Shown here: piece by piece, positions 8,624 to 17,290 of the stretch
Layout: each line of letters begins with the position of its first letter
Numbering within the stretch: the first letter of the stretch is position 1
NCBI GenBank assembly: GCA_019262145.1
Contig: CP076745.1
Coordinates: 1,299,093-1,363,092 of the forward strand
Direction of reading: 5' to 3'
Length of the DNA: 64,000 nt
Source of the DNA: Candidatus Methanogranum gryphiswaldense
GTDB taxonomy: Archaea; Thermoplasmatota; Thermoplasmata; Methanomassiliicoccales; Methanomethylophilaceae
Notes under the pieces: model-generated
Databases searched by the model: none
What the model was told of the DNA's origin: nothing
The model's input: only the letters and a program-made list of their open reading frames with translations
Position numbers and translations under genes: made by a program

Positions 8624-9097
8624 ATGAAACTAATACCAACACAATTCTTTATTACATCGGGCAAAGCGATCAGCATTGTCTCCGACCTAAATGCATTCGA
8701 CGTGGCCTTGATCAAAGCAGGCATCGGAGAGCAGAACCTTGTAGCAGTTTCCTCGGTTATTCCCGTAGGGGCAAAAAAAGTTGAAAAGCCCGAAATGGAC
8801 ATGGGCGCTGTGACGCACTGTGTCCTATCCCAGATGAGAGGAAAGAACGGTGAGGTCGTAGCTGCAGGAATAGCATATGCATATAGAAAGGACGGAAAAG
8901 GAGGGTATGTTGCAGAAGGACATCTCCACGGATCCGCAAAGAATCTAGATGTGGAACTTAGGAACAAAATGGCAGAGATGGCCAGGATAAGAGGTATAGA
9001 ATTGAATGAGACCACTACTCTTACCGAAGAATTGAAGATCCCTATGGGGCAATTCGGTTGCTGCATCGCATCAGTCGTTTTCACAGAATATAGGTGA
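8624..9097 (+). CDS. pdaD: Pyruvoyl-dependent arginine decarboxylase
   Basis: 157 residues. It converts arginine to agmatine, used in archaea for polyamines and for the agmatidine base of tRNA-Ile2. The self-cleavage site is Ser43-Ser44 in LVAVSSVIP; cleavage makes a small beta chain and an alpha chain starting with pyruvoyl. The conserved GIAYAYR, AEGHLHG and FGCCIASVVF segments follow. The start is the ATG at 8624, 4 nt after the PAC2 stop, with GGATGAG as ribosome site. Translationally linked to its neighbours. Confidence 0.93.
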   Translation: MKLIPTQFFITSGKAISIVSDLNAFDVALIKAGIGEQNLVAVSSVIPVGAKKVEKPEMDMGAVTHCVLSQMRGKNGEVVAAGIAYAYRKDGKGGYVAEGHLHGSAKNLDVELRNKMAEMARIRGIELNETTTLTEELKIPMGQFGCCIASVVFTEYR

Positions 9098-9101
9098 AAA
9101 C

Positions 9102-9533
9102 TTGTACTCTGTCATTTCATGTCCAGGATGTAATCGGCTCAAAATAGCCGACCTCGATACTCTGACATCTGAATGTCCATACTGTGGAAAGACATGTGAG
9201 CACAGACACGTGAAGAGACTATATGATAATGAAGACCAAACCGCGTGCAGAGATGCCATTGCACACCTGTATGGTTTTACCCCAGAAAAAAAGAATAACA
9301 AGGAACGTATAGAAAAGGCCGATCCTCACTCGACACTTGTCTACAAATATGAACAATGCAGAAGCATAGATGAAAAAATGGATGTGCTTTCAAAAGGATT
9401 GACTGAGATACACGGAACATTCACATTTGAAGATATTGAAAAAATAGATCCCAAGAATGCAAAGAAACTCCTAGAGGCCATGTGTGACGAATGCATTATA
9501 GCTGAGATCAAACCTGGCAGATATAGGGTATGA
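9102..9533 (+). CDS. Zinc-ribbon / winged-helix-like small protein
   Basis: 143 residues, unrecognised beyond its folds. Residues 6-30 form a zinc ribbon with two Cys pairs (CPGC and CPYC). A charged helical middle and a C-terminal segment (FTFEDIEKIDP onward) resemble a small winged helix. The start is a TTG at 9102 with AGGTGA a few bases upstream, 4 nt after pdaD. Such ribbon plus helix proteins in archaea are often nucleic-acid-associated; that is inference only. Third gene of the PAC2-pdaD operon. Confidence 0.65.
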   Translation: MYSVISCPGCNRLKIADLDTLTSECPYCGKTCEHRHVKRLYDNEDQTACRDAIAHLYGFTPEKKNNKERIEKADPHSTLVYKYEQCRSIDEKMDVLSKGLTEIHGTFTFEDIEKIDPKNAKKLLEAMCDECIIAEIKPGRYRV

Positions 9534-9535
9534 CA

Positions 9536-10252
9536 TCATTTCGGTACATCATCACGTTTCTTTCCTTCCATTCTCAATACGTCCTTAACTACGCTTGAAA
9601 GTTTTACCACTACTGTACGGTAGAAATATCCTGCAGAAATTAAGAACGCTACAATAAGACACACCCATACCATTATATCGTTGGATGATTGGAAGGACGC
9701 TGTCATTACCAATGCAAATGCGACATTGAAGAACATCGACTGCATCGCGAATTCCATTACCCTGTGTCTTGCGATACCTTCCCCCACGGTGGTTCCTATG
9801 GCCGCGAAAGCCAGAATGAATGCAAACCCGTAAAGGAACAGCATTACATATCCAGCAATGTCTATATCGGATCCGAGATTTATTGCACTCCTTGCAATGA
9901 AATATATGAAACCGAACGCGAAGGTACATCCGAACCCCAAACCGAATCCATATCCGTAAAATACGGTATCCGATTTCCCACGGAATCTCTTCAGGTTGAA
10001 TACCACTACGAATATCAATATCTCGACAACGGCGAACAATATCGCATAGATTATGCTCGCCCAAACGTAAGTATACATTGCAAAAGTGATAGTACCAACT
10101 ATCAATGCTATTGAGAACAATGTGAAGAACGTCGGGTCACTAAAGAACGGCTGTTCCACTGCCGGATAAGTGTATTTCTTCAAAACAAGATACATTACCA
10201 ACAATGCAGGCGCGAACGCCATGACAGCGGCCGCCATCAAGAGCATATCCAT
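9536..10252 (-). CDS. Multi-pass membrane protein, unknown
   Basis: 238 residues with about seven hydrophobic segments (N-terminal AAAVMAFAPALLVMYLVL, ending with FLISAGYFYRTVVV) and a short basic C-terminal tail. Several Gly/Phe-rich stretches (FYGYGFGLGFG) lie mid-protein. I do not recognise the family; it loosely recalls PrsW-like proteases but lacks clear catalytic Glu/His motifs. It is convergent with the zinc-ribbon gene, separated by 2 nt, and lies 24 nt downstream of the PP-loop/ferredoxin fusion gene on the same strand, so it may be read from that gene's transcript. Confidence 0.6.
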   Translation of the reverse strand: MDMLLMAAAVMAFAPALLVMYLVLKKYTYPAVEQPFFSDPTFFTLFSIALIVGTITFAMYTYVWASIIYAILFAVVEILIFVVVFNLKRFRGKSDTVFYGYGFGLGFGCTFAFGFIYFIARSAINLGSDIDIAGYVMLFLYGFAFILAFAAIGTTVGEGIARHRVMEFAMQSMFFNVAFALVMTASFQSSNDIMVWVCLIVAFLISAGYFYRTVVVKLSSVVKDVLRMEGKKRDDVPK

Positions 10253-10276
10253 GATACTCCCATGGACATATCGTTT

Positions 10277-12232
10277 TTAAGCTTTTGTTCTTGCGTTCTT
10301 CGTATCACATTTCGAAGAACACTTAGGATCCATACGTTCCTTCGATACCATGATCTTGTCATAATAGTGAATCACCATGCAAGACCTCTCACATTTACCG
10401 CAATGGTTGCAAGCTTTTGGATCGACACGCATTCCTCCGGCGATTTTAATGGCGTGCCTAGGACATCCTTTTGCACAGATACCACAGGAAGTACACAACT
10501 GAGCCCTAAGCAATCCTTTTACCGTTCTCTCAAACAGATACTGCGCATCTTTGACATCGTCTGCAGTTACTGATATCTGGCCTCCACCGAAGACCTTGGA
10601 ACGGCCCCTTGCAGTCTTGAGAAGTATTATCTCGAAATCGGGTGAATACTTGACCTCCCCGATAGTATTGAGCGCATCCTCAACATAAGAAAAATCCCTG
10701 TTCCTCGGAACACCCACGACTGCTTCCATCGAGTATCCTCCGGCCGTACATGGCGATGCTCCCTTCAACATCTTCAATGACAACTTGTCACCTTTAGCGG
10801 GCTCGGTCCTTAGATCCAACCCTTCTGCTAGCTGTACCATCTTAGGTGGCAGGACCTTCCATCTCCAGAACCCCATATCCACATACTCTTTTGGAAGTCC
10901 GCGGTCATCTGCATTCTTATGAAGATAGCCTTCCCAATTAGAATACATATCCGGATGTATGCGCTCGGTATTCCGCCATTCACTGGAAAGACATGAGGCA
11001 CAAAGATAGCATCCTATCCTCTCAAAATCTCTGTCGTACAGCGTATTATATCTCAATTTCCTCATCCAAATATATCCCCATATCTCCGCAGCAGACCAGG
11101 TCCTGACCGGATTGAGGTTGGTCTGATTGGGAACAAATGGATTCTTTGAAACAAAACCAATATTGGAACGCGCAAACGATTCCAATGCTCTATTGCCTTC
11201 GACGGTTATTGTTCCCATCGGATAATCCCTGGATATCATATCGGTTATCGGCCCTAATTTACAAACCTTGCAGCACCATCTGAAATCTTTCGCAGGCGGA
11301 CCAAAGGTCCCAACATTATCCCAGAAAGCATTGCCTGCACTTGCGATGTGAAGGGTCTCACCGTATTCTTCTGCAAATGCCTTCACATACTTCAATGTCT
11401 CCGGAAACTCAAGTCCTGTATCTATGAAAAGCAGCCCTGGATGGTCTGAGGCCCTTGATGCAATACCATATGCGGCAAGTGAGTCCTTACCTCCGGAAAA
11501 GGAAACCGTAACCGGCTGTTTCTTGCCTTTTATGAATGAACGAATATCACTGACACCTATCGATTCTAGTGCCAAAAGATGGTCTTTGTTTACCTTCACA
11601 AATATCTCCCTGTCGGAGATGGGCGAGATATGTCTCTCCTCCGCAGCATTAAGATCGCGGACCCTGATCGCCTTCTCTGCCTTCTTCATATTGCCACTAC
11701 AGGTCAAAGCGACACCTGGACCGGCCTTCAATGCCTTCCTGACTATGATGGGGTCCCCTTCTGAGAAATCACCTTTGACCTCTATCACATTCTCTCCAGG
11801 AATGCTCTTTCCCTTGAGGTGCCCTGAAATGTTACCGAATATCACGATATTCTTCGTTGCTACATCCCTGAAAAGATCCACTCCAGGCTGCCTTAACTCG
11901 ATCTTCAGACAATTGTCCTTCATATCGAATCTCAATATGCCTATGACCTCTCCGTGCGCAACGATCTCGTCGGTACGGTCCTCCCCAGGCACCTTGTTGA
12001 AAAATATCATCCTGCCATCTAATGGAGAAAATGTTCCAAAGGTATCCTCGAATAGACCCTTCAAGATAGCATAACTCTCACCCATGCAGGGACGGATATC
12101 ACCAGGACTGTTTATTTCGAACTTACGACCTGGTTCACCGCAAAGTGAACATTTGTTACCAAGGATCAAAGTGCCGCATCTGTCACACCATTGGCTCATC
12201 TCCTTCCCGTGTGCGACGTTGCTGCTGACCAT
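10277..12232 (-). CDS. PAPS-reductase-like PP-loop protein fused to zinc ribbon, PUA-like and ferredoxin domains
   Basis: 651 residues with four parts: zinc ribbon (Cys16, 19, 28, 31), a PUA-like region (about 110-200), an adenosine-phosphosulfate-reductase-type PP-loop ATPase domain with SGGKDS at 246-251 and Cys clusters WCCKVC and CYLCASC, and a C-terminal two-cluster ferredoxin (CTSCGICAKGCP and CNHCGKCERSC). The PP-loop activates a substrate by adenylation; the PUA-like part hints at RNA, the clusters at redox or sulfur transfer. The actual reaction is not known to me. Start at the ATG 12232 behind GAGGT; a second ATG 11 codons later follows GGAG. Confidence 0.8.
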   Translation of the reverse strand: MVSSNVAHGKEMSQWCDRCGTLILGNKCSLCGEPGRKFEINSPGDIRPCMGESYAILKGLFEDTFGTFSPLDGRMIFFNKVPGEDRTDEIVAHGEVIGILRFDMKDNCLKIELRQPGVDLFRDVATKNIVIFGNISGHLKGKSIPGENVIEVKGDFSEGDPIIVRKALKAGPGVALTCSGNMKKAEKAIRVRDLNAAEERHISPISDREIFVKVNKDHLLALESIGVSDIRSFIKGKKQPVTVSFSGGKDSLAAYGIASRASDHPGLLFIDTGLEFPETLKYVKAFAEEYGETLHIASAGNAFWDNVGTFGPPAKDFRWCCKVCKLGPITDMISRDYPMGTITVEGNRALESFARSNIGFVSKNPFVPNQTNLNPVRTWSAAEIWGYIWMRKLRYNTLYDRDFERIGCYLCASCLSSEWRNTERIHPDMYSNWEGYLHKNADDRGLPKEYVDMGFWRWKVLPPKMVQLAEGLDLRTEPAKGDKLSLKMLKGASPCTAGGYSMEAVVGVPRNRDFSYVEDALNTIGEVKYSPDFEIILLKTARGRSKVFGGGQISVTADDVKDAQYLFERTVKGLLRAQLCTSCGICAKGCPRHAIKIAGGMRVDPKACNHCGKCERSCMVIHYYDKIMVSKERMDPKCSSKCDTKNARTKA

Positions 12233-12240
12233 GAATTACC

Positions 12241-12292
12241 TCAAAAAAACAAGATAGTTCATATTTATAAATAATGATGCAAATGACCGGCC
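12241..12292. promoter_or_regulatory. Divergent promoter, PP-loop fusion / M50 protease
   Basis: A shared AT-rich core around TTTATAAATA (12264-12273) can be read as a TATA box on both strands. On the plus strand its centre is 25 nt before the M50 ATG (leaderless). On the minus strand it precedes a short GAGGT-containing leader. Confidence 0.45.
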
Positions 12293-12937
12293 ATGGACTT
12301 GGAAGGACTCAAAAGGGTAGACCCCGGCTTCAAGAGAGGGCCCAGCGGCCTTAGTTTCAGTAAGACGGAGATAGCCCATATTACAATAGCGGTCATAGTG
12401 CTTTCAATTGCATTCGCGATAATGATGTACAGTGATAGCTACCTTGATGCAAATAAGACTCTTAATTTCCTCAAGCTGTTGATCATCTCTGTACTGCTTG
12501 TCACATGCAGCTTCCTTGTGCACGAACTTGGACACAAATACGTAGCTCAATCATATGGGGCCTGGTCAGAGTTCAGGATGTATCCCCTTGGACTGATGAT
12601 GGCACTAGTATTCTCATTCTTCGGATTCCTATTCGCAGCACCTGGGGCTGTATATATCCAAGGCAACATCAGCAAGGAACAGAACGGGAAGATCTCAATG
12701 GCTGGACCTATGATGAACTTTATAATTAGCGCTGTGGCGATCGTCGCAATGCTCATGACCACAGGGTTGACATCTCAGATATTGTTACAACTGGCTTGGC
12801 TCAATGCATTCCTCGGAATATTCAACATGATACCCATATTCCCATTCGACGGTTCCAAGATATTCGCATGGAAATGGCAGGTATTCTTGATCATGGTCAT
12901 CATCGGAGCTGCAGAAATGATATTCCTTATCATCTAA
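12293..12937 (+). CDS. M50-family membrane metalloprotease
   Basis: 214-residue site-2-protease-like integral membrane peptidase. The zinc site HELGH lies in LVHELGHKYVAQ on the second or third hydrophobic segment; the second conserved motif is NMIPIFPFDGSKIF, with the Asp ligand. Members cut membrane-bound substrates such as anti-sigma or regulatory factors; the archaeal targets are unknown. The start at 12293 is 25 nt from a TATA centre. It is followed by about 100 nt without a gene, then another membrane-protein gene. Confidence 0.85.
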   Translation: MDLEGLKRVDPGFKRGPSGLSFSKTEIAHITIAVIVLSIAFAIMMYSDSYLDANKTLNFLKLLIISVLLVTCSFLVHELGHKYVAQSYGAWSEFRMYPLGLMMALVFSFFGFLFAAPGAVYIQGNISKEQNGKISMAGPMMNFIISAVAIVAMLMTTGLTSQILLQLAWLNAFLGIFNMIPIFPFDGSKIFAWKWQVFLIMVIIGAAEMIFLII

Positions 12938-13038
12938 AATCTTTAAAATGGTCCTTCAAAGAAAGTATTTTCTTTGAAGACCAAAATAAATTCTTTTATC
13001 CACAGTCGCATACGCCCTTTAATGAATCCGAGGCCAAG

Positions 13039-14187
13039 ATGTCTTCGACCCTGCACAACTTGAAAACCAATGTTCTGAAGGAAGTCTCCACACCATATGA
13101 GAAACTTCTCATGATCGTACTTGGAATACTTTTCATAGTCAGCGGAATATACGAACTTTCTCTTTATCCGGATGGCTCGGGGAATATGAACTCGATAGAG
13201 GGCCTTTTCCTACTGATCATCTCGTTCAGGATACTATCTGGAGATACGGTCCTTGGAAATTTTCACTGTTCTTTACCTTTAGCAATATTAGGCGCCATCG
13301 GTATCGCTGTCAGTGTTGTAAGCCTCCTTGTACCCACAATTATGACAGAAGTAGTTGGTACGATCTCGGGGGCAATACTTTTTGTTTACGCAATCGTATG
13401 TATGATCGCCCCAATTATAGGTAAAAACAAAGAAACGCCACTGTATTTGTTGCTATGTTTCATTTTTGGAACGATGTTGCTTCTGATAACATTGAATAAT
13501 CTTGGTCTAGATATTTTCTCGAATTATAATGCGGCAGGACTTACACTGACCGCGATGGGATTTATCTTGATAATGATGGCCCTGCTAAGGACTGGATTCA
13601 TTAAACATGATAACAATGAATTCCCAGTGATATCACTTACCGTTCTCCTGACAGGACTGTCCTTATTCTGTTGCATAATCGCAATAATCATATGTAATGG
13701 GGACCAGAATGTGTACTCTATAACTGGTTCCATGGCAGTTTTCATGATGGCGATAGGGGTCAAAATAATTTCTATTGGGAATACTCCCTTCGGAAACATA
13801 CGAAGATCCAGATTGGCGATAGGCCTTGGTATCTTCTGCATATCACTCACCATGGTCGCAGTGATACTTCCAATTGAAACTCTCAAGACGCTTTTAAGCT
13901 ATACTTTAGGGACGGTCAACATACTCGGTGGATTGTATATAGCGAACCAGATCGTGAAAAAACACGGTCTCCCCCATAAAATGCCAATTAGATTTTCAAT
14001 TGCATTTTTATCGATGCTACTTTTCGGATTTAACAGACTTTTCCCTGGAATATTCGCAGGCGACCTCCTGATGCCCACGTTGATATTGTTTGCGTTTGTG
14101 ATGACCTCTGTAGGTGCAACGATATTCTCCATATCGATATCTAATTATGAAAAACAAAAAAAAGACAATAACTGCAGTTCGACATGA
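13039..14187 (+). CDS. Multi-pass membrane protein, HdeD/DUF308-like
   Basis: 382 residues with roughly a dozen hydrophobic segments in regular short repeats (LLMIVLGILFIVSGIYELSL, then GLFLLIISFRILSG). This recalls the HdeD/DUF308 pattern, but I could not confirm it. The ATG at 13039 is chosen because the ATG at 13022 is in another frame. The C-terminus is Lys/Asn-rich. The 101 nt upstream hold an AT-rich stretch (about 12985-13000) that could be a promoter. Function unknown. Confidence 0.6.
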   Translation: MSSTLHNLKTNVLKEVSTPYEKLLMIVLGILFIVSGIYELSLYPDGSGNMNSIEGLFLLIISFRILSGDTVLGNFHCSLPLAILGAIGIAVSVVSLLVPTIMTEVVGTISGAILFVYAIVCMIAPIIGKNKETPLYLLLCFIFGTMLLLITLNNLGLDIFSNYNAAGLTLTAMGFILIMMALLRTGFIKHDNNEFPVISLTVLLTGLSLFCCIIAIIICNGDQNVYSITGSMAVFMMAIGVKIISIGNTPFGNIRRSRLAIGLGIFCISLTMVAVILPIETLKTLLSYTLGTVNILGGLYIANQIVKKHGLPHKMPIRFSIAFLSMLLFGFNRLFPGIFAGDLLMPTLILFAFVMTSVGATIFSISISNYEKQKKDNNCSST

Positions 14188-14220
14188 TATCAACAATTGA
14201 TTTGAAAACTCTGATAAATT

Positions 14221-14238
14221 AAGGGGGTAACCCCCCTT
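14221..14238. terminator. Hairpin between convergent genes
   Basis: Stem AAGGGGG/CCCCCTT with a 4-nt loop, followed by a T-rich run on the plus strand, in the 62-nt gap between the HdeD-like gene and the GlcD-type gene. Confidence 0.45.
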
Positions 14239-14249
14239 TGATTGTTTGT

Positions 14250-15683
14250 TTATTCGATACCAGCGCACGGATATCTCAAGTGAGTCAATATTGAACCTTC
14301 CCACTGCTCAAGTTTACCAGGATTTAGAATGTTCTTTGGATCCATGGCCTTCTTGATGGCAATTATACTTGAAAGCTCAGAAGCTCTTTCCTTCTTGAAA
14401 TTAGGTGCCTTGGATATGCCTACGCCGTGCTCACCAGTGACTGTGCCTCCCAATTCCACACACACATCGAATATCTCATCTACGGCCTTGATACCTCTTT
14501 CCCACTCATCCTTGTTCGTAGGATCGATGAGCATCTTTGTATGAAGATTTCCGTCGGATGCGTGCCCGTATGTAGCGATTATTACATTGTACTTCGCAGC
14601 TATATCTTGGAATGCCTTGACCGCCTGTGGAACCTTAGAGACAGGCACTCCCATATCGTCCGCGAGAGACACCGATGCATAGTCTGGTTTCAATGCTGAA
14701 AGAGATGTCATTACTGATTTCCTAGCATCTGTCCATTTCGCTATTTGCTTATCATCAAAAGAAGGAGTTACAGCTATGGCACCTGTGGCCTTAGCCACAT
14801 CCTCCACGATCTTTAGATCTCTGTGAATTATCTCATCCGTCTCCCCGTCAACCTCCACAATGACCAATGCGTTGACGTCGGGAAGTGGATGCCCACGCGC
14901 TTTGTTGACAGCTTCGATACTGACACTGTCCATAAGCTCACAGGAAGCAGGAATCAAAGGCTTTGCAATTAACGATGCAATGCATGTTCCAGCATCTGTC
15001 ACGCTCTCAAAGCCGCACAGACACGATGCTGATTTCTTGGGCTTTGTGGTAAGTTTGAATGTTATCTCTGTTATTATGCCAAGAGTTCCTTCGGAACCGC
15101 ACATGAGACGTGCGAGTTGATATCCAGATGAATCTTTGATTGTCCTTGTTCCACTGCGAACGATCTCCCCGTCGGACTTTACGAAGGTGAGTCCGAGAAC
15201 AAAATCTCTTGTAGCCCCATATTTTACGGCCCTCATACCAGATGCATTGGTAGCTACCATGCCACCGACCTGACATGCCTCAGCTGATCCTGGCGATGGA
15301 GGAAAGAAAAACCCATGTTTCGAGAGTTCGGCGTTCAGATCGTTGTATATACAACCGGCCTCTACATCGACCCAAAGATCTGCTACACTGATATTCTTGA
15401 TCTTGTCCATCTTCTGCATCGCCATGACGATGCCCCCTTTTATGGGAACAGCCGACCCACATAGCCCTGTACCAGAACCTCTTGGGACAACGGGAATATT
15501 CTCCCTGTATGCGATCTTCATGATCTCTGACACCTGCTCCGTCGATCTTGGCTGAACAACGATCTCCGGAGTATTGTGGAATATCGACGCGTCGAACCCG
15601 TAAGTATAGAGGTCGGCAACCTTTGTAGAGTATCCGTCCTTGCCTACGATCTTCTCGATTTCGTCTATAATTCTCTGTTCCAT
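14250..15683 (-). CDS. FAD-linked oxidase, GlcD / D-lactate dehydrogenase type
   Basis: 477 residues. The N-terminal FAD_binding_4 domain contains the VPRGSGTGLCGSAVP loop; the C-terminal domain ends with the TVTGEHGVGISK and MDPKNILNPGKL motifs of GlcD/D-2-hydroxyacid dehydrogenases. It probably oxidises glycolate or D-lactate, giving electrons to an unidentified acceptor. No Fe-S partner (GlcF-like) is adjacent, although hdrC/hdrB-like folds are related. Single gene, divergent from adk across 114 nt. Confidence 0.88.
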   Translation of the reverse strand: MEQRIIDEIEKIVGKDGYSTKVADLYTYGFDASIFHNTPEIVVQPRSTEQVSEIMKIAYRENIPVVPRGSGTGLCGSAVPIKGGIVMAMQKMDKIKNISVADLWVDVEAGCIYNDLNAELSKHGFFFPPSPGSAEACQVGGMVATNASGMRAVKYGATRDFVLGLTFVKSDGEIVRSGTRTIKDSSGYQLARLMCGSEGTLGIITEITFKLTTKPKKSASCLCGFESVTDAGTCIASLIAKPLIPASCELMDSVSIEAVNKARGHPLPDVNALVIVEVDGETDEIIHRDLKIVEDVAKATGAIAVTPSFDDKQIAKWTDARKSVMTSLSALKPDYASVSLADDMGVPVSKVPQAVKAFQDIAAKYNVIIATYGHASDGNLHTKMLIDPTNKDEWERGIKAVDEIFDVCVELGGTVTGEHGVGISKAPNFKKERASELSSIIAIKKAMDPKNILNPGKLEQWEGSILTHLRYPCAGIE

Positions 15684-15797
15684 TTGAACACCAAAGGCCC
15701 AAATATCCTATCAGATTATAAAACAAATAGATAGGCGTAATATAATTACGAATTTCGAAGATAGGCTTTTTAAATATTGAGGAGGTTTGCCACCCCC

Positions 15798-16430
15798 ATG
15801 AAAACGAAAATCGTCCTCCTAGGCCCTCCGGGATCCGGAAAAGGTACCCAAGGGGAGAAACTCAGCGAAAAACTCGGCTATGTCAGACTGTCCACCGGCG
15901 ACATGCTCCGTGAGGCTGTAAGGAACGGCACCGATCTAGGGAAAAAAGCAAAAGGATACATGGATAGTGGTGCACTCGTACCAAACGACCTTATAATCAA
16001 CCTAATGAAAGAAAAGATCGAATCCCTCAAACCTGGAACTGGTGTCATATTTGACGGCTTCCCGAGAACCGTTGAACAGGCCGATGCTTTGGGAGAGCAA
16101 ATAAACATTGATCTGGCACTTAATCTTGATGTCGATGATGAGGAACTCATTGCCAGACTCACCGAAAGACGCAGCTGTCCAGAATGCAATTCTGTATATC
16201 ACCTGATCTATAATGCACCTAAGAACGAGGGACACTGTGACAAGTGCGGGTCCGACCTCTACCAGAGAGATGACGATAAAGAACAGACCGTCAGGAACAG
16301 ACTGAATGTTTATCGCGAGAACACTCTCCCGCTCATAAACTACTACAAGAACAAAGGTACACTTGTAACTCTTCCTGGCACCGGTGACATCTCCGAGATT
16401 TTCGAAAAAGTCAAAAAGGCTATCCAGTAA
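15798..16430 (+). CDS. adk: Adenylate kinase, bacterial-type with zinc lid
   Basis: 210 residues; catalyses ATP + AMP = 2 ADP. P-loop GPPGSGKGT at 9-17, FDGFPRT near 85-91, and a long LID with Cys127, Cys130, Cys147 and Cys150 binding zinc. This is the bacterial/eukaryal AMP1 family rather than the short archaeal trimeric AdkA, suggesting ancient transfer from bacteria. The ATG at 15798 is preceded by GGAGGT 11 nt away; the upstream TTG at 15777 lacks a site. In many archaea adk sits by secY; here it is separate. Confidence 0.95.
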   Translation: MKTKIVLLGPPGSGKGTQGEKLSEKLGYVRLSTGDMLREAVRNGTDLGKKAKGYMDSGALVPNDLIINLMKEKIESLKPGTGVIFDGFPRTVEQADALGEQINIDLALNLDVDDEELIARLTERRSCPECNSVYHLIYNAPKNEGHCDKCGSDLYQRDDDKEQTVRNRLNVYRENTLPLINYYKNKGTLVTLPGTGDISEIFEKVKKAIQ

Positions 16431-16438
16431 ACTTTTTT

Positions 16439-16454
16439 GCAGGCTCCGGCCTGC
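16439..16454 (+). terminator. Hairpin after adk
   Basis: Perfect 6-bp stem GCAGGC/GCCTGC with a tetraloop, 8 nt after the adk stop and directly behind a run of six T. Confidence 0.45.
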
Positions 16455-16507
16455 ATTCCCTTTCAACAAAAAACATTATAAAGTATTTCGCGATAAGCGG
16501 AATCGAT

Positions 16508-16583
16508 AGCCTCGTAGTGTAGTGGTCAATCATGCGGGATTCTGGATCCTGCGACCGCAGTTCGAATCTGCGCGAGGCTACCA
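16508..16583 (+). tRNA. tRNA-Gln(CTG)
   Basis: Acceptor AGCCTCG/CGAGGCT, discriminator A and encoded CCA at 16581-16583. Anticodon stem CGGGA/TCCTG around loop TTCTGGA gives anticodon CTG. The D-arm (GTGTAGTGGTCAATCATGC) and the unusual pattern match archaeal tRNA-Gln. No intron. GatDE, the archaeal Gln-tRNA maker, is not in the window. Confidence 0.9.
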
Positions 16584-16707
16584 TTTTCTTACTGGCTATT
16601 AAAGATTCCAGATTGTCAAAATATCAATGCTTCTTGAATTCACGATATTCAAATTTTTACTCCTGCTTCCACCATCATTGGTAGATCCGTTCCTGGCCTT
16701 TCAATTA

Positions 16708-16755
16708 CATTATATAGAGACAATACGGTATTAATTCGCGGATATCAATATCCGC
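16708..16755 (+). promoter_or_regulatory. Ferritin promoter with perfect palindrome
   Basis: A TATA-like box (ATTATATAGA, about 16708-16717) is followed by the perfect inverted repeat GCGGATAT-CA-ATATCCGC at 16738-16755, placed about where transcription should start and 14 nt before the ATG. It is a good candidate operator for an iron- or redox-responsive repressor. It does not match the classic DtxR/IdeR box. Confidence 0.55.
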
Positions 16756-16769
16756 AGGAAAGGCACTAA

Positions 16770-17261
16770 ATGATATCTGATAAAGTAGTAAAAATCATTA
16801 GCGAACAAATAAACATGGAATATGCTTCTGCATACATATATCTGGATATGTCCACCGCAATGGACCACCAAGGTTTCAAAGGGTATGCAAAATGGCTCTT
16901 CATACAGTACAAGGAAGAATTGAAACACGCTGAGAAATTCATAGATTTCCTTCAAAGAAGAGGTACAGAACCTGTTCTGACCGATATAGCAGCACCAAAA
17001 CTTACTGCCAAAGCCCCATTAGAAATTGCCAAAGCAGCATACGCCCATGAAATGAAAGTTTCTGCTTCGATAGACAAAATCTACGACCTCGCAGTCAAAG
17101 AAGGCGACCATGCATCGGCCTCATTCCTCAAATGGTACATTGATGAACAAGTGGAAGAGGAAGAGAATACAAGGAACATCGTCGATATGTTCACAATAGC
17201 CGGTAACGATACGCTTTCTAAATTCGAGATCGATAAGCTCTTGGGAAAAAGAGACGATTGA
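16770..17261 (+). CDS. ftn: Ferritin
   Basis: 163-residue bacterial-type, non-haem ferritin forming an iron-storage shell. All diiron residues are in register with E. coli FtnA: Glu17, Glu50, His53, Glu94, Gln127 and Glu130. Iron is oxidised at this site and mineralised inside. GGAAAGG lies before the ATG. It stands alone and is followed by a strong terminator. In a strict anaerobe it buffers iron for the many Fe-S proteins and protects against oxygen. A palindrome in its promoter suggests regulation. Confidence 0.95.
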   Translation: MISDKVVKIISEQINMEYASAYIYLDMSTAMDHQGFKGYAKWLFIQYKEELKHAEKFIDFLQRRGTEPVLTDIAAPKLTAKAPLEIAKAAYAHEMKVSASIDKIYDLAVKEGDHASASFLKWYIDEQVEEEENTRNIVDMFTIAGNDTLSKFEIDKLLGKRDD

Positions 17262-17267
17262 AATATC

Positions 17268-17290
17268 AGGCCCTAGGGCCTTAATTTTTT
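17268..17290 (+). terminator. Ferritin terminator
   Basis: Stem AGGCCC/GGGCCT with a 2-nt centre at 17268-17281, followed by TAATTTTTT. It looks like a classical intrinsic terminator. The rest of the gap to 17452 is AT-rich with no recognised riboswitch. Confidence 0.6.

Noticed and set aside
12796-13038. In-frame upstream extension of the HdeD-like membrane gene
   Set aside because: It would overlap the M50 protease gene in another frame and lacks a ribosome site; the ATG at 13039 is used.
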